A stretch of 64,000 bases of DNA from Loktanella sp. 3ANDIMAR09 (GCF_001420005.1 NZ_LJAK01000001.1:434001-498000); one strand, 5' to 3'; positions 48,396 to 58,809 are shown, counted from the first letter of the stretch. Notes: a model not told the origin generated them from the sequence alone. Translations and numbers: made by a program.

Positions 48396-49370
48396 ATGAA
48401 AACCACCTTTGCAAGCGTCGTGGCCCTGATCTGTGCAAGCCCTGCCTTGGCGCAGACACCGACACTGAACGTTTATACCTACGACAGTTTCACATCCGAA
48501 TGGGGCCCTGGCCCGGCCATCGAACAGGCGTTCGAGGCGGAATGCGGCTGTGATCTGGTCTTTACCGGGGCGGGCGACGGGGCGGCCCTGCTCGCCCGGC
48601 TACAACTGGAGGGCGCGCGCACGGATGCGGATGTCGTTCTTGGCCTGGATACGAACCTGACCGCTGCTGCCGCGGCAACCGGCCTGTTCGCACCGCATGG
48701 CGTGACGGCAGATTTTGCACTGCCGATCACCTGGGACGACGACACGTTTCTGCCGTTTGACTGGGGCTACCTCGCGTTTGTGGCGCGGGCCGACACTCCG
48801 GCGGTCGCCTCATTTCGGGAACTGGCCGACAGCGACCTGAGCATCGTTATCCAGGATCCGCGGTCCTCGACACCGGGGCTGGGCCTGCTGATGTGGGTGC
48901 AGGCCGTCCACGGCGACGAGGCCGGTGCGGTCTGGGAGGCGCTGTCCGACAACATCGTCACCGTGACCCCCGGCTGGACCGAGGCCTACAACCTGTTCCT
49001 CGAAGGTGAGGCGGACGCCGTGCTGTCCTATACGACCTCGCCTGCCTACCACCTGATCGCAGAAGAGGACGCCACGAAAACATCCTGGGCGTTTGACGGC
49101 GGCAACTATCTGCAGGTCGAAGTCGCGGCCAAGGTCGCGGGCACCGATCAGTCGGCACTGGCCGATCAGTTCATGGCGTTCATCGCCACACCCGCGTTCC
49201 AGGAGGTGATTCCGACAACAAACTGGATGTATCCGGCCACTGACGTAGCGCTGCCGGACGGGTTCGGGACGCTGACCGTGCCGGAAACCGGATTGCTGTT
49301 GTCGTCGCAGGACGCGGCCGCAATTCGGGATACGGCGTTGGAGACATGGCGCAACGCGCTGTCGCAGTGA
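48396..49370 (+). CDS. thiB: Thiamine ABC transporter substrate-binding protein
   Basis: A 324-aa periplasmic binding protein for thiamine or TPP. A signal peptide (about 1-19, ending ALAQT) precedes [24 protein letters not shown], a typical ThiB N-terminus. The central segment [21 protein letters not shown] and the C-terminal [11 protein letters not shown] match the family. ATG 48396 has GGAGG upstream. It is the first gene after the riboswitch and overlaps thiP by one base (TGATG). Confidence 0.94.
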   Translation: MKTTFASVVALICASPALAQTPTLNVYTYDSFTSEWGPGPAIEQAFEAECGCDLVFTGAGDGAALLARLQLEGARTDADVVLGLDTNLTAAAAATGLFAPHGVTADFALPITWDDDTFLPFDWGYLAFVARADTPAVASFRELADSDLSIVIQDPRSSTPGLGLLMWVQAVHGDEAGAVWEALSDNIVTVTPGWTEAYNLFLEGEADAVLSYTTSPAYHLIAEEDATKTSWAFDGGNYLQVEVAAKVAGTDQSALADQFMAFIATPAFQEVIPTTNWMYPATDVALPDGFGTLTVPETGLLLSSQDAAAIRDTALETWRNALSQ

Positions 49371-50869
49371 TGCGCAGCCTGCCAGCGCGGCTGTCGGTCG
49401 CGCTGGTCCTTGTGCTGACGCTGGGGACGCTGGTGGCCGTCGCGACGCGCGCGCAGGTCGGCAGCGGCCTTTCGGCTGCTGATTGGGCGGCAATCCGGTT
49501 CACGCTGTGGCAGGCGATGGCCTCGGCCGTGGTATCTGTGTTGCTGGCCATTCCCGTGGCGCGCGCGCTGGCCCGGCGTCAGTTCAAGGGCCGGTCTGCG
49601 TTGGTCATGTTGCTGGGCGCGCCGTTCCTGCTGCCGGTCATCGTGGCTGTGCTGGGGCTGCTTGCGGTGTTTGGACGGGGGGGGATCGCGAACGACGCGC
49701 TTGGCCTGATCGGTATTGCGCCCGTCAGTATCTATGGCGCGGGGGGTGTCATCCTTGCGCATGTGTTTTTCAACCTGCCACTGGCCGTTCGCCTGATCCT
49801 GCAAGGCTGGCTGGATATCCCGTCCGAACGTTTCCGGCTGGCGGCGCAGCTGAATGCGCCGATGTGGCGTGTGCTGGAATGGCCGATGTTGCAACGCGTC
49901 CTGCCGGGGGCCGCACTGGTGATTTTCCTGATCTGCCTGACCAGTTTCGCGGTGGCGCTGATCCTGGGCGGCGGGCCCCGCGCCACGACCGTGGAACTTG
50001 CAATCTATCAGGCCATAAGGTTCGATTTCGATCTGGGGCGTGCCGCGCTGCTGGCCGCCGTGCAATTCGCGCTCTGCGCTGTCGCCGCTGCGATTGCCTG
50101 GCGCATCACGCCTCTGGACGGTTTGGGCGGTGGTCTGGATCGCGGCGTTGCCCGCTGGGATCATAGCCCGCTGGACTGGGTCTGGCTGGTGGCCGTGACG
50201 CTGTTCCTGGTGACGCCATTGGTGATGATCGTGCTGCGCGGCCTGCCGGGACTGACGCAATTGCCGGACAGCATATGGGCTGCAGCTGGCCGGTCCATCG
50301 CTGTCGCGGCGGGGTCAACGATCCTGAGCGTTCTGATGGCGCTCTCCCTGGCGCTCAGGGGCGGGCTGATCGCCAATCTGGTCGGTGTGCTACCGCTTGC
50401 ATCCAGCGCGCTGGTCATGGGGACAGGGCTGTTCGTCATCGTTTATGCCTTTGTCAGCCCAACTGCCGTGGCGTTGCCGGTGACAATGCTCGTGAACGCG
50501 GTGCTGGCGCTGCCGTTCGGTCTGCGGGTGCTTGGCTCGGCGGTGCGCGACGTGCGTGCCAACTATGATCGCCTGTCACAAAGTCTGGGTTTGTCGGGCT
50601 GGGCGGCGCTGCGTATCGTGATGCTGCCGCGTCTGCGGCGACCCTTGGGGTTTGCGGCTGGATTGGCCGCTGCACTCTCGATGGGGGATCTGGGTGTGAT
50701 CGCCCTTTTTGCCACCGATGCGCAGGAAACGCTGCCGCTGGCGATGTACCGTCTGATGGGCGCCTACCAGATGGAGGCAGCGGCAAGTGCAGCGCTGCTT
50801 TTGCTGGGGCTGTCGCTGGCGGCATTCTGGATTTGCGACCGGGGAGGGCGCGTCGATGCTGATCTTTGA
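49370..50869 (+). CDS. thiP: Thiamine ABC transporter permease
   Basis: A 499-aa permease with about twelve membrane helices and two EAA loops (RFRLAAQLNAPMWRVLEWPML near residue 155; NYDRLSQSLGLSGWAALRIVMLP near residue 400), a fused two-unit permease as in E. coli ThiP. ATG 49370 overlaps the thiB stop; ATG 49346 would add eight residues. It overlaps thiQ by 14 bp. Confidence 0.94.
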   Translation: MRSLPARLSVALVLVLTLGTLVAVATRAQVGSGLSAADWAAIRFTLWQAMASAVVSVLLAIPVARALARRQFKGRSALVMLLGAPFLLPVIVAVLGLLAVFGRGGIANDALGLIGIAPVSIYGAGGVILAHVFFNLPLAVRLILQGWLDIPSERFRLAAQLNAPMWRVLEWPMLQRVLPGAALVIFLICLTSFAVALILGGGPRATTVELAIYQAIRFDFDLGRAALLAAVQFALCAVAAAIAWRITPLDGLGGGLDRGVARWDHSPLDWVWLVAVTLFLVTPLVMIVLRGLPGLTQLPDSIWAAAGRSIAVAAGSTILSVLMALSLALRGGLIANLVGVLPLASSALVMGTGLFVIVYAFVSPTAVALPVTMLVNAVLALPFGLRVLGSAVRDVRANYDRLSQSLGLSGWAALRIVMLPRLRRPLGFAAGLAAALSMGDLGVIALFATDAQETLPLAMYRLMGAYQMEAAASAALLLLGLSLAAFWICDRGGRVDADL

Positions 50870-51548
50870 CAACGTAACCCTGCGGGTCGGTGATTTTACG
50901 CTGACTGCGGATGCGCATGTCGGGCCGGGTCTGACTGCGGTGATCGGACCATCGGGGGGCGGCAAATCGACGTTGCTGTCCGCGATTGCGGGTTTTCTGG
51001 ACACCGCAGCTGGGCAGATTGCATGGGATGGTCGCGATCTGTCGGGCCGCGCACCGGGGGATCGTCCCGTGACGATGCTGTTTCAGGACAACAACCTGTT
51101 TCCGCATCTGACCGTTGCCCAGAATGTCGGACTGGCGTTGGGTCCGCGTCTGCGGATGTCAGCGGCAGAGACCAGTCGCATCGCCGACGTTCTGCGGCGC
51201 GTGGGCCTGGGCGATCTTGGCCGTCGCAAACCGGCAGCGCTGTCCGGCGGCCAGCAAAGCCGTGCGGCACTGGCGCGTGTCTTGCTGGCTGACCTGCCTG
51301 TTGTGCTGCTGGACGAGGCATTCGCAGCATTGGGCCCCGCCCTGCGGGCCGAGATGCTGGAACTGGTGCACAGGACGCTCGTTCAGGCGGGGCGCACCGT
51401 GCTGATGGTCACCCATGATCCATCGGATGCCCGGGCATGGGCCGATCAGGTCATTCTGGTGGCAGACGGGGTGGTGCAGCCACCACGGCCCGCCTCCGCG
51501 TTGTTTGCGGACCCGCCAGCCGCCCTGCGAGCCTATCTGGGCACATGA
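50856..51548 (+). CDS. thiQ: Thiamine ABC transporter ATP-binding protein
   Basis: A 230-aa ABC ATPase. Walker A is GPSGGGKST (about 32-40), Q-loop MLFQDNNLFPHLTVAQNV, signature LSGGQQSRAALARVLL and Walker B VVLLDEAFAALGP. ATG 50856 with GGGGAGG upstream lies inside the end of thiP. It ends 3 bases before a bidirectional terminator. Confidence 0.95.
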   Translation: MLIFDNVTLRVGDFTLTADAHVGPGLTAVIGPSGGGKSTLLSAIAGFLDTAAGQIAWDGRDLSGRAPGDRPVTMLFQDNNLFPHLTVAQNVGLALGPRLRMSAAETSRIADVLRRVGLGDLGRRKPAALSGGQQSRAALARVLLADLPVVLLDEAFAALGPALRAEMLELVHRTLVQAGRTVLMVTHDPSDARAWADQVILVADGVVQPPRPASALFADPPAALRAYLGT

Positions 51549-51550
51549 AA

Positions 51551-51577
51551 AAGGCCCGCCGGTTGGGCGGGCCTTTT
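51551..51577. terminator. Bidirectional terminator between thiQ and petC
   Basis: AAGGCCCGCC and GGCGGGCCTT form a 10-bp stem around GGTTG with T- and A-tracts on either side, so it can end both thiBPQ and the convergent pet operon. Confidence 0.9.
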
Positions 51578-51599
51578 GTCTATTGCGATCAGGAAATGA

Positions 51600-52478
51600 T
51601 CAGGCTTCGTCTTTGTACTTGGGCTTGTGCGGTGCCCAGAGTTTCTTGTTGGTGAGGTACAGAAGCACCGCCAACAGCGACAGAAAGAGCACGCCCGTCA
51701 TGCCGGCCTGCTTGCGGGCCGTCATCTTGGGTTCGGCGGTCCACATCAGGAATGCAGCCACGTCTTGCGCGCTTTGCTCCAGGGTGGCTTCGGTGCCGTC
51801 GTCATAGTCCAGATCGTCGCCATACAGCGGCGGTGCCATCGAGATCCAGCTGCCGGGCACAGTGTGATGGCCGTGTTCGTCCTTGCACGCCTCTGGAAAG
51901 CCGCCGTTGGCGAAGGCTATATTATAGTAGCCATCCATCGGCGTTTCCATTTCCAGCGCGCATTCCGGCTCTTCTTCGTAGCCGGTCAGCAGCGATGCGA
52001 TGTATTCAGCGCCACCCATGCCGTTGATCAGCTGGCTGATGCCGGTGCCGTAGGGGCCGTGGAAACCCGCACGCGATTTGGCCATCAGCGACAGATCGGG
52101 GGCGTTGGACAATGACGATTCAGGATAGCGATCCGCCGGGGTTGCCGCGCGGAAGTCACCAAAGCCGTCATCAAGTGCCTGGTCGAACACCTCGAAGTTT
52201 TCGGCGTAGGCGCGCATCTGCTCTTCGGGCAGGGCAGGGCCCGTTTCGTCCGAAAGCGTGCGGAACGCGACCAGTTCGAGACCATGACAGGCCGAGCAGA
52301 TTTCAGTGTAGACCTTGAGGCCCCGCTGAAGCTGGTTGCTGTCATAGGACCCGAACGGACCCTCGAACGGGAAGGCGTAGTCGGTGATTTCGACCTCGAC
52401 GCTCGCGGCGTGGGCGGCCCCGGCGCCAAGCGCCAAGGCCGTCATCGTTGTCAGTGAAAGTTTGCGAAACATTGTCAT
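51600..52478 (-). CDS. petC: Cytochrome bc1 complex, cytochrome c1
   Basis: A 292-aa membrane-anchored c-type cytochrome. A signal peptide (about 1-25) is followed by the heme site CSACH (61-65), a region containing [22 protein letters not shown], and a C-terminal anchor helix ([18 protein letters not shown]) near residue 265. Family knowledge: it accepts electrons from the Rieske protein and passes them to cytochrome c2. ATG 52478 or ATG 52472 are both possible; AAGGA lies 3 or 9 bases upstream. It is the last gene of petABC. Confidence 0.95.
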   Translation of the reverse strand: MTMFRKLSLTTMTALALGAGAAHAASVEVEITDYAFPFEGPFGSYDSNQLQRGLKVYTEICSACHGLELVAFRTLSDETGPALPEEQMRAYAENFEVFDQALDDGFGDFRAATPADRYPESSLSNAPDLSLMAKSRAGFHGPYGTGISQLINGMGGAEYIASLLTGYEEEPECALEMETPMDGYYNIAFANGGFPEACKDEHGHHTVPGSWISMAPPLYGDDLDYDDGTEATLEQSAQDVAAFLMWTAEPKMTARKQAGMTGVLFLSLLAVLLYLTNKKLWAPHKPKYKDEA

Positions 52479-52492
52479 AGATCCTTTGTCTT

Positions 52493-53836
52493 TCACTCTG
52501 CCGGGTTCACGATGGTTTTCGTGCCACCGGTCTTGGAGGCGTAGTGCGCTGCATAATCCGCCTCGATCGTTTCGGGCAGGGGCAGCGGTTTTTCCAGAAC
52601 GCCCAGCAGCGGCAGGATCACCAGGAAGTAGGCAAACCAGTAGGTCGAGGCGATCAGCGAAATCCAGTCGTACGGGAACTCCGCCGCCTGTGCGCCAACC
52701 CACATCAGCACGATGAAGTCGACGACCAGCAGTGCGAACCACCACTTGAACATCGGACGATAGCGGCCCGAACGCACGGTCGAGGTGTCCAGCCAGGGGG
52801 CGAGTGCCATGACGGCGATCGCACCGAACATCGCGAGCACACCAAAGAACTTGGCGTCGATGATGCCGAAGGTCAGGAAGTTCACGATCTGCACGACCCA
52901 GACGTCAGCGGTAAAGGCCCGCAGGATCGCGTAGAACGGCAGGAAATACCATTCGGGCACGATGTGCGACGGCGTCGCCAGCGGGTTCGCCGGGATGTAG
53001 TTGTCCGGGTGGCCCAGGTAGTTCGGCATGAAACCGACGATTGCCATGAACACGGCCAGGATGATCGCCAGCGCGAACAGGTCCTTGATCACGAAGTAGG
53101 GCCAGAAGGGCAGCGTGTCCTTTGCTGCGTCTTCCTTGGACGTGCGGCGGACTTCAACACCCGTGGGGTTGTTGTTGCCGGTCGTGTGGAAGGCCCAGAT
53201 GTGCACGATCGTCAGGCCCAGCAGGATAAAGGGCATCAGGTAGTGCAAGGAGAAGAAGCGGTTCAGCGCGGGCTGACCAACGGCGGATGCACCCAGCAAC
53301 CAAGTCTGCAGTGCTTCACCGACGAAAGGAACAGCGCCAAACAGGCCTGTGATCACGGCCGTACCGTGGAACGACATCTGGCCCCAGGGCAGAACGTAAC
53401 CCATGAACGCGGTGCCCATCATCAGCAGATACATCAGCATGCCGATGATCCACGTCACCTCGCGTGGTGCCTTGTAGTTGCCGTAGTAGAGGCTGCGGAA
53501 GATGTGCAGATACACGGCGATAAAGAACAGCGACGCGCCGTTGGAATGGAAGTAGCGGATCATGTGACCGCCGTTCACGTTGCGCATGATATGTTCGACG
53601 GATTCGAACGCCATGTCGACGTGCGGCACGTAATGCATGACCAGCACGATGCCGGTCACGATCTGCAGTACCAGCGTGAATGTCAGGACGATGCCCCAGA
53701 TCCACATCCAGTTCAGGTTCTTTGGCGTCGGGATCATCAGCGTATCATAGGCGATGCCGAGGATGGGAAGACGCTTGTGAAGCCACTTTTCACCGTTCGA
53801 TGACGGCTCGTAGTGGTCGTGCGGGATGCCAGCCAT
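52493..53836 (-). CDS. petB: Cytochrome bc1 complex, cytochrome b (altered Qo-site helix)
   Basis: A 447-aa eight-helix cytochrome b. Heme ligands are H97, H111, H198 and H212, at the same numbers as in Rhodobacter capsulatus. The PEWY motif is [16 protein letters not shown]. The Qo-site segment around G158 reads [14 protein letters not shown], where the usual sequence is SFWGATVIT: W157 is His, A159 is Thr and T160 is Ala, while G158 and T163 are kept. Those positions are the main sites of Qo-inhibitor resistance in other species, so the change is noteworthy. It sits 12 bp after petA. Confidence 0.96.
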   Translation of the reverse strand: MAGIPHDHYEPSSNGEKWLHKRLPILGIAYDTLMIPTPKNLNWMWIWGIVLTFTLVLQIVTGIVLVMHYVPHVDMAFESVEHIMRNVNGGHMIRYFHSNGASLFFIAVYLHIFRSLYYGNYKAPREVTWIIGMLMYLLMMGTAFMGYVLPWGQMSFHGTAVITGLFGAVPFVGEALQTWLLGASAVGQPALNRFFSLHYLMPFILLGLTIVHIWAFHTTGNNNPTGVEVRRTSKEDAAKDTLPFWPYFVIKDLFALAIILAVFMAIVGFMPNYLGHPDNYIPANPLATPSHIVPEWYFLPFYAILRAFTADVWVVQIVNFLTFGIIDAKFFGVLAMFGAIAVMALAPWLDTSTVRSGRYRPMFKWWFALLVVDFIVLMWVGAQAAEFPYDWISLIASTYWFAYFLVILPLLGVLEKPLPLPETIEADYAAHYASKTGGTKTIVNPAE

Positions 53837-53848
53837 GCTGTTTCTCCT

Positions 53849-54430
53849 TTAACCGAGTTCGATGGTCGTGGGGTCGACGAATGCGGCGACCGGCACGGGC
53901 AAGTTGGTGGGCGCAGGCCCGCGGCGGATGCGGCCTGCGGTGTCGTAGTGGCTGCCGTGGCACGGGCAGAACCAGCCGCCGAAATCACCCTGTTCACCCA
54001 GTGGCACACAGCCAAGGTGCGTGCAGACGCCCATCTGGACCAGCCACGCGCCATCGGGCGCGTCGGAACCTTCGGGGGTGGGCAGCGCGCGGTTCTGGTC
54101 GGTCGCTTCGGAGCCGACGGCCAGGTTGGCGTTTTCAGCGGATTGATCCGGCAGATCAGCCAGATCCACAGCGCGCGCGGCGTCGATTTCGGACTGCGTG
54201 CGGTAGCGGATGAAAACAGGCTTGCCCTGCCACAGTACGGTCAGCTGGCTGCCTTCGGTGATGCCGGACACATCGACACGGATCGACGCAAGTGCCTGCA
54301 CATCGGCGGATGGGTTCATTTGGTTGACCAGGGGCCAGACGGCTGCGCCCGTGACCACCACGCCGGCACCGGCCGTCGCATAATATAGAAAATCGCGGCG
54401 TGTGCCCTGGTGTTCGTCTGCATGTGACAA
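53849..54430 (-). CDS. petA: Cytochrome bc1 complex, Rieske iron-sulfur protein
   Basis: A 193-aa Rieske protein with an uncleaved Tat-type anchor ([24 protein letters not shown], about 10-33) and cluster motifs CTHLGC and CPCHGS. I take TTG 54430 as start: GGAGA is seven bases upstream and the residues [14 protein letters not shown] match the family N-terminus; the nearest ATG is out of frame. It is first in petABC. The upstream gap (54431-54666) has no recognised element beyond the leader. Confidence 0.95.
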   Translation of the reverse strand: MSHADEHQGTRRDFLYYATAGAGVVVTGAAVWPLVNQMNPSADVQALASIRVDVSGITEGSQLTVLWQGKPVFIRYRTQSEIDAARAVDLADLPDQSAENANLAVGSEATDQNRALPTPEGSDAPDGAWLVQMGVCTHLGCVPLGEQGDFGGWFCPCHGSHYDTAGRIRRGPAPTNLPVPVAAFVDPTTIELG

Positions 54431-54666
54431 AGGGATATCTCCGGTTGTAGTGAACGGGGTGAACCGCTCTGCGAAAGACAATAGGCGGACTGCGCCGCTT
54501 AATTCGGCGCTGTTTAGCTTGCACGACCCGGCCCGTCCAGCGGACATTCCGGCGCAGGGGTTGCAGTTTGGCGGCGCACGCCTAAGGAATGCTTTCGCCG
54601 TGACTTTAATAATAGTGTCATGGGCCACTTTATCCAAACATGCTGGCTGCGGCGCATTGCTGCGGG

Positions 54667-55272
54667 TCAGGCCGTCGCAGCGGTGTCGATCATGGCCGCG
54701 CGTCCGCTGAATGTGGCATGCCACCCGGCCAGCGCGTCCCGTCCGGCGCGCCATTTGCGCGAATCATGCCGCAGATCAAGGTATCCCAATGCGCAGCCCA
54801 TCGCGATCTGGCCCATGTCCAGCGGGCCGGACAAATGGCTGATCCAGCGGTCTTCGACCGCGTCCAGCGCACGGGCGACCTTGGCCCATTGCGCGTCGGT
54901 CCATTCAGGCCATTGCTTGTCGTCCGGTCGCATCCGGCCTTCGTAGGTTATCGCCAGGGCGGCCTCCATGATTCCGTCGGCCGTCGCCTCGAGTGTCAGC
55001 GTGTCCCACAGGCGGGCATGTGGATAGAGACCGGCGTTTGCGTGGTCATCCAGAAAACGGGTAATGACGCGGCTATCATAAAGCGCCGGTCCATGAAGCC
55101 GCAGGAGCGCCGGGATCTTGCCGATGGGATTGGCGGCGGCCACGGCCGCATCGGTGGCAAAAGGCGTGGTGCTGACATTGACCTCTTGGACTGCGTCCAA
55201 CAGGTGCGCCTCGCGCAGAAGGACGCGGCATTTGCGGGCAAAGGGCGAAGCAGGTGAACACAGCAGTTGCAT
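54667..55272 (-). CDS. Glutathione S-transferase family protein
   Basis: A 201-aa GST. The thioredoxin-like N-terminal domain reads [21 protein letters not shown], with Ser in SPASPFARK near the glutathione site, then GKIPALL with the conserved cis-Pro, and a helical C-terminal domain. ATG 55272 fits. Substrate unknown. It is on the minus strand 57 bp from mtaB and may be co-transcribed with dapF-mtaB. Confidence 0.9.
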   Translation of the reverse strand: MQLLCSPASPFARKCRVLLREAHLLDAVQEVNVSTTPFATDAAVAAANPIGKIPALLRLHGPALYDSRVITRFLDDHANAGLYPHARLWDTLTLEATADGIMEAALAITYEGRMRPDDKQWPEWTDAQWAKVARALDAVEDRWISHLSGPLDMGQIAMGCALGYLDLRHDSRKWRAGRDALAGWHATFSGRAAMIDTAATA

Positions 55273-55329
55273 GATGGACCTCCGGGGTTGGCGCAACTGT
55301 GCACCCGGTCATGGCTGCCTGTCGAGAGG

Positions 55330-56586
55330 TCAGGCCGTCAGACGCGTCGTGTCGGCGCCGGTGATCACCGCATCGACGATCTGGCCGGTCGGTTGGTCCG
55401 TGTCGAAATGCACCTCTGCGAATTGTGCCGTGCGACCCATGCGGGGGCTTTCCATCAGGACGGCGTGGCGCTGTCCGATCTGATCTTGCAGATGGCGGGT
55501 CACGGCCGCGTCACCCGCGGCACGCAGGCGTGCGGCGCGATCCTTGATCGCGGGGCCACGGACCTGCGGCATACGGGCGGCAGGCGTGCCGGGGCGTGGC
55601 GAATAGGGAAACACGTGCAGCCAGGTCAGCGCGCAGTCCTCGACCAGCGCCAGAGAGTTCTCGAACGCTGCTTCGGTTTCGGTTGGAAACCCTGCAATGA
55701 TATCTGCACCAAAGGTCATGTCGGGCCGCAGGCGGCGGGCGTCCTGCGCGAAACGGATCGCGTCGTCGCGTGAATGGCGTCGTTTCATCCGCTTCAGGAT
55801 CAGATCATCACCATGCTGAAGCGACAGATGCAGGTGGGGCATCAGGCGCGGTTCGGTCGCAATCGCCTGCATCAGTGCCTGATCCACCTCGATCGAATCG
55901 ATTGACGAGATGCGCAGACGCGGCAGATCCGGCACCAGTTTGAGGATGCGCAGGACCAGATCACCCAGACGCGGTGTCGCCGGCAGGTCGGCACCCCAGC
56001 TGGTCAGGTCGACACCGGTCAGCACCACCTCTTGAAATCCGCGATCCACCAAACGCTTGATCTGGTCAACGACGACACCAGCGGGGACCGACCGCGAATT
56101 TCCCCGGCCAAAGGGAATGATGCAAAATGTGCAGCGGTGATCGCAACCGTTCTGGACCTGGACATAGGCACGGCTACGCGTGCCGAAACCGTCGATCAGA
56201 TGGCCTGCGGTTTCGGTCACGGACATGATGTCGTCGACCTGCACCGGTTCGGTGCTGCCGATCAGGTCGGGCGCCATCCCGGCCCAGGTGGACGGGTCCA
56301 TTTTTTCCGTGTTGCCGATGACGCGATCAACCTCGGCCATATTGGCAAAGGTTTCAGGTTCGGTCTGTGCGGCGCAGCCTGTCACGATCAGCGTGGCATC
56401 CGGATGCGCGCGCCGCAGTTTACGAATGTCCTGCCGCGCCTTGCGCACGGCCTCTGCGGTCACGGCACAGGTATTGACGACGACGGCATTGGTGACGCCC
56501 GCCGCCTCGGCCAATTCGGTCATCGCGGCGGTTTCATAGGCGTTCAGCCGGCACCCGTGGTTGGAAAAGATCGGTGCGTCAGCCAT
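55330..56586 (-). CDS. mtaB: tRNA (t6A37) methylthiotransferase MtaB
   Basis: A 418-aa radical-SAM methylthiotransferase converting t6A37 to ms2t6A37 in ANN-decoding tRNAs. N-terminal UPF0004 cluster ligands are in NHGCRLN, VNTCAV and TGCAAQ; the radical-SAM motif CDHRCTFC lies near residue 150. A TRAM-like segment is at the C-terminus but short. ATG 56586 overlaps the dapF stop by eight bases. An upstream ATG at 56607 lies inside dapF and is not needed. Confidence 0.95.
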   Translation of the reverse strand: MADAPIFSNHGCRLNAYETAAMTELAEAAGVTNAVVVNTCAVTAEAVRKARQDIRKLRRAHPDATLIVTGCAAQTEPETFANMAEVDRVIGNTEKMDPSTWAGMAPDLIGSTEPVQVDDIMSVTETAGHLIDGFGTRSRAYVQVQNGCDHRCTFCIIPFGRGNSRSVPAGVVVDQIKRLVDRGFQEVVLTGVDLTSWGADLPATPRLGDLVLRILKLVPDLPRLRISSIDSIEVDQALMQAIATEPRLMPHLHLSLQHGDDLILKRMKRRHSRDDAIRFAQDARRLRPDMTFGADIIAGFPTETEAAFENSLALVEDCALTWLHVFPYSPRPGTPAARMPQVRGPAIKDRAARLRAAGDAAVTRHLQDQIGQRHAVLMESPRMGRTAQFAEVHFDTDQPTGQIVDAVITGADTTRLTA

Positions 56587-57376
56587 GCCAGACCCCGTCG
56601 AAGACATGCGCGGTCGGCCCTGTCATCCAGACACCGTCCGCGCGCCAGTCAATCATCAGCGTGCCGCCGTCCAGGTCGATGCGCACATGGTGCCCGGTCA
56701 GGCCGCGCCGCGCGGCCGCCACCGCCACGGCACAGGATGACGAACCGGACGCGAGCGTCACACCCGCGCCACGTTCCCAGACCCGCATGCGCAGATGATC
56801 CGGCCCAACGACCTGCGCGAACTGCACGTTTGTCCGTTCGGGAAACAGCGGGTGATGTTCTGTTTCGGCACCGCGTGCCGCAAGGTCGATTGCGGCCAGG
56901 TCATCCACGAAAAAGCTGCAATGCGGATTGCCCATGCCGGTCCCGACCGGATCGCCTTCGATCGGCAGGTGCAGAGTATCTGTGTCATGCGCCAGCGGAA
57001 TATCCGCCCAGTCCAGCAGCGGCGCACCCATGTTGACGGATACACCGTCCGGCGTGCGCTGGGCGAGCAACGTTCCGCGATCCGTCGTGATCGTGACGCG
57101 GTCCAACCCTATGCGCGCCATGTGCCATGCCGCGATACAGCGCGTCGCGTTGCCGCAGGCTGCCGAGGTGCTGCCGTCGCTGTTCCAAAAGGTCAGATGC
57201 AGGTCACCTGCGTCGCTGTCTGCGATTTCGGCCAGCTGATCAAAACCGATTCCGCGATGCCGATCCGCCATCGCAACAGCCAGGCGGGAATCGACGGCGT
57301 GACCTTCGCGTGCGTCAATCACGACGAAATCGTTGCCCAGGCCGTGCATCTTCATGAAGGGGATCGGGTGTGTCAT
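56579..57376 (-). CDS. dapF: Diaminopimelate epimerase, second catalytic Cys replaced by Ser
   Basis: A 265-aa DapF interconverting LL- and meso-diaminopimelate for lysine and cell wall. The first catalytic Cys is present at C74 in AACGNATRC. The second, expected as C in ACGxGACA, reads ASGSSSCA: Ser (codon TCC, 56747-56749) at residue 210. Other family segments, [12 protein letters not shown] and [12 protein letters not shown], are intact. Whether this Ser is common to relatives I cannot tell from one sequence. It overlaps mtaB. Confidence 0.92.
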   Translation of the reverse strand: MTHPIPFMKMHGLGNDFVVIDAREGHAVDSRLAVAMADRHRGIGFDQLAEIADSDAGDLHLTFWNSDGSTSAACGNATRCIAAWHMARIGLDRVTITTDRGTLLAQRTPDGVSVNMGAPLLDWADIPLAHDTDTLHLPIEGDPVGTGMGNPHCSFFVDDLAAIDLAARGAETEHHPLFPERTNVQFAQVVGPDHLRMRVWERGAGVTLASGSSSCAVAVAAARRGLTGHHVRIDLDGGTLMIDWRADGVWMTGPTAHVFDGVWHG

Positions 57377-57475
57377 GGGCGGGCCTATACGCCTGACCGA
57401 GAACTTTATCCAGCCCGTGCCGCTTTGGGGGGTTGACCATCTCGTGTTGCCATTCTAGTTCGCACCCCGTGGTCA

Positions 57476-57551
57476 GAGCCTGTAGCTCAGTTGGTAGAGC
57501 AACTGACTTTTAATCAGTAGGTCCAGGGTTCGAACCCCTGCGGGCTCACCA
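57476..57551 (+). tRNA. tRNA-Lys (anticodon TTT), CCA encoded
   Basis: A full cloverleaf can be drawn: acceptor GAGCCTG/CGGGCTC (one G-U), D-loop AGCTCAGTTGGTAGAGC, anticodon stem ACTGA/TCAGT with loop CTTTTAA (anticodon TTT), variable AGGTC and T-arm CAGGGTTCGAACCCCTG. The last three bases CCA are genome-encoded. It stands alone on the plus strand between dapF and the inositol locus. Confidence 0.97.
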
Positions 57552-57607
57552 CGAAAACCTTTCAGGACAGCTAGCGTATCGCATGCCAGGCAGGCACCCT
57601 GCGGGGA

Positions 57608-57666
57608 CGATATGCTTTGCGTCATATCGCCTGTTCGGTTGGCAGTGCGCGGTCGGTCCGACCGCG
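57608..57666. other. Two perfect stem-loops downstream of tRNA-Lys
   Basis: CGATATG/CATATCG (57608-57614 and 57623-57629, loop CTTTGCGT) and CGCGGTCGG/CCGACCGCG (57648-57656 and 57658-57666, centre T). Neither has a T-tract. They lie between the tRNA and the LacI-type regulator's stop; role unknown. Confidence 0.45.
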
Positions 57667-57682
57667 AATCGCAGGCACTGGA

Positions 57683-58690
57683 CTATGCGCTCTTGCGGAT
57701 GACCAGCCTTCCCAGAAAGGCATGCAGTTTCTTGGTGCGCTTCTTGCCTTCGAGGACTTCGACCAGTGCGTTTGCCATATCCGTCAATGGCTGGCGGTAG
57801 GTCGTTAATTCGTATTGCGGGCTGGACGCCTGCGGCACATCGTCGAATCCCGTGATCGCGATATCTTCGGGCACGCGCAGTCCCAGTTCATAGCGGATCG
57901 CATCGCAAGCCCCCATCGCCAGGGCGTCGTTTTCACAAACCAGCACATCCGGCAAATCTGCCTGTTTTGCGCCTTTGAAACGTTGCACCACGAGGTCGTA
58001 GGCCAGCTTGGGGTCGTAACGGTCGACAGAGGCGAACCTGGGGCGGTTTCCGCTGGTCTTTTCCCATTGCGACAAGAAGATTTCCTTGCGCTGAAGGTGT
58101 GCGGACTGCGTCTGCGGGCCAGCAATGAAAAACGGGTTCCGATAGCCTGCCGCAAACACATGTTCTGTAATGGCCGTCATCGCCGCGCGGTCATCGCAGC
58201 AGACGGAAATCGTATTTTCGTTTTTCGACATGCGCGCAAAGACGATCAGTTTCTTGACCCGCTTGGCACCGATCGCGGTCTCGAGGCTTTGGTCGTTGAA
58301 GCTGACGCCGATGAGGATGGCCGCATCGACACGGCGTTGGCTGGCGTTGAGGAGTGCTGCTGATGCGTCCTGCTCATCGCTGGTATTCACCAACAGCGTA
58401 TCATAGCCGTTCTTGCGCAGGATGCGCGTCAGCCGTTCCATCATCACCAGCTTGTGCGGGTTGGCAAAGTCATCGACGAGCAAGGCCACCAGATTGGTGC
58501 GGTCAGTGGCAAGGCTTGTTGCCAGCAGATCCGGGACATAGCCCAGCGTTTCGGCGGCTTTCATGACCTTTTCGCGGGATTTCGCGGAAATAGAGGCGTC
58601 TTTCTTGAAGGCGCGGTTCACGGTCCAGCGCGACACGCCAACCATTGCGGCAACGTCGTCAGCCGTAACAGAGCCTTCTTGATCCTTCAT
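57683..58690 (-). CDS. LacI-family transcriptional regulator of the inositol/sugar locus
   Basis: A 335-aa LacI-type repressor with N-terminal HTH (about residues 8-29, TADDVAAMVGVSRWTVNRAF) and hinge, then the effector domain (about 55-330, ending RLVIRKSA). It is divergent from the iolG-like gene across 161 bp that hold the two mirror-image operators. ATG 58690 has AAGGAG 11 bases upstream; ATG 58720 has no SD. The likely inducer is the imported sugar or an intermediate, by position only. Confidence 0.93.
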   Translation of the reverse strand: MKDQEGSVTADDVAAMVGVSRWTVNRAFKKDASISAKSREKVMKAAETLGYVPDLLATSLATDRTNLVALLVDDFANPHKLVMMERLTRILRKNGYDTLLVNTSDEQDASAALLNASQRRVDAAILIGVSFNDQSLETAIGAKRVKKLIVFARMSKNENTISVCCDDRAAMTAITEHVFAAGYRNPFFIAGPQTQSAHLQRKEIFLSQWEKTSGNRPRFASVDRYDPKLAYDLVVQRFKGAKQADLPDVLVCENDALAMGACDAIRYELGLRVPEDIAITGFDDVPQASSPQYELTTYRQPLTDMANALVEVLEGKKRTKKLHAFLGRLVIRKSA

Positions 58691-58770
58691 TTCCGAAACG
58701 GCTCCTTCGACTTTGCGCATGTTCGGCGACTGTGAACGCTCATCGTCCTTGTTTCAATCTTAGATGATTT

Positions 58771-58786
58771 TTGCACCCGCGTGCAA
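58771..58786. promoter_or_regulatory. Palindromic operator 1 (TTGCAC-N4-GTGCAA)
   Basis: TTGCACCCGCGTGCAA with additional flanking T and A runs. Its two halves are symmetrical. It has the form of LacI-family operators. Confidence 0.85.
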
Positions 58787-58793
58787 AAATTTC

Positions 58794-58809
58794 TTGCACG
58801 CGGGTGCAA
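58794..58809. promoter_or_regulatory. Palindromic operator 2, exact reverse complement of operator 1
   Basis: TTGCACGCGGGTGCAA is the exact reverse complement of operator 1. Centres are 23 bp apart, about two helical turns, with seven bases between them. It lies 42 bases before the iolG-like ATG. Confidence 0.85.

Noticed and set aside
57476-58690. Genomic island boundary at tRNA-Lys
   Set aside because: No duplicated tRNA 3' end, integrase or composition break was found in the sequence to the right.
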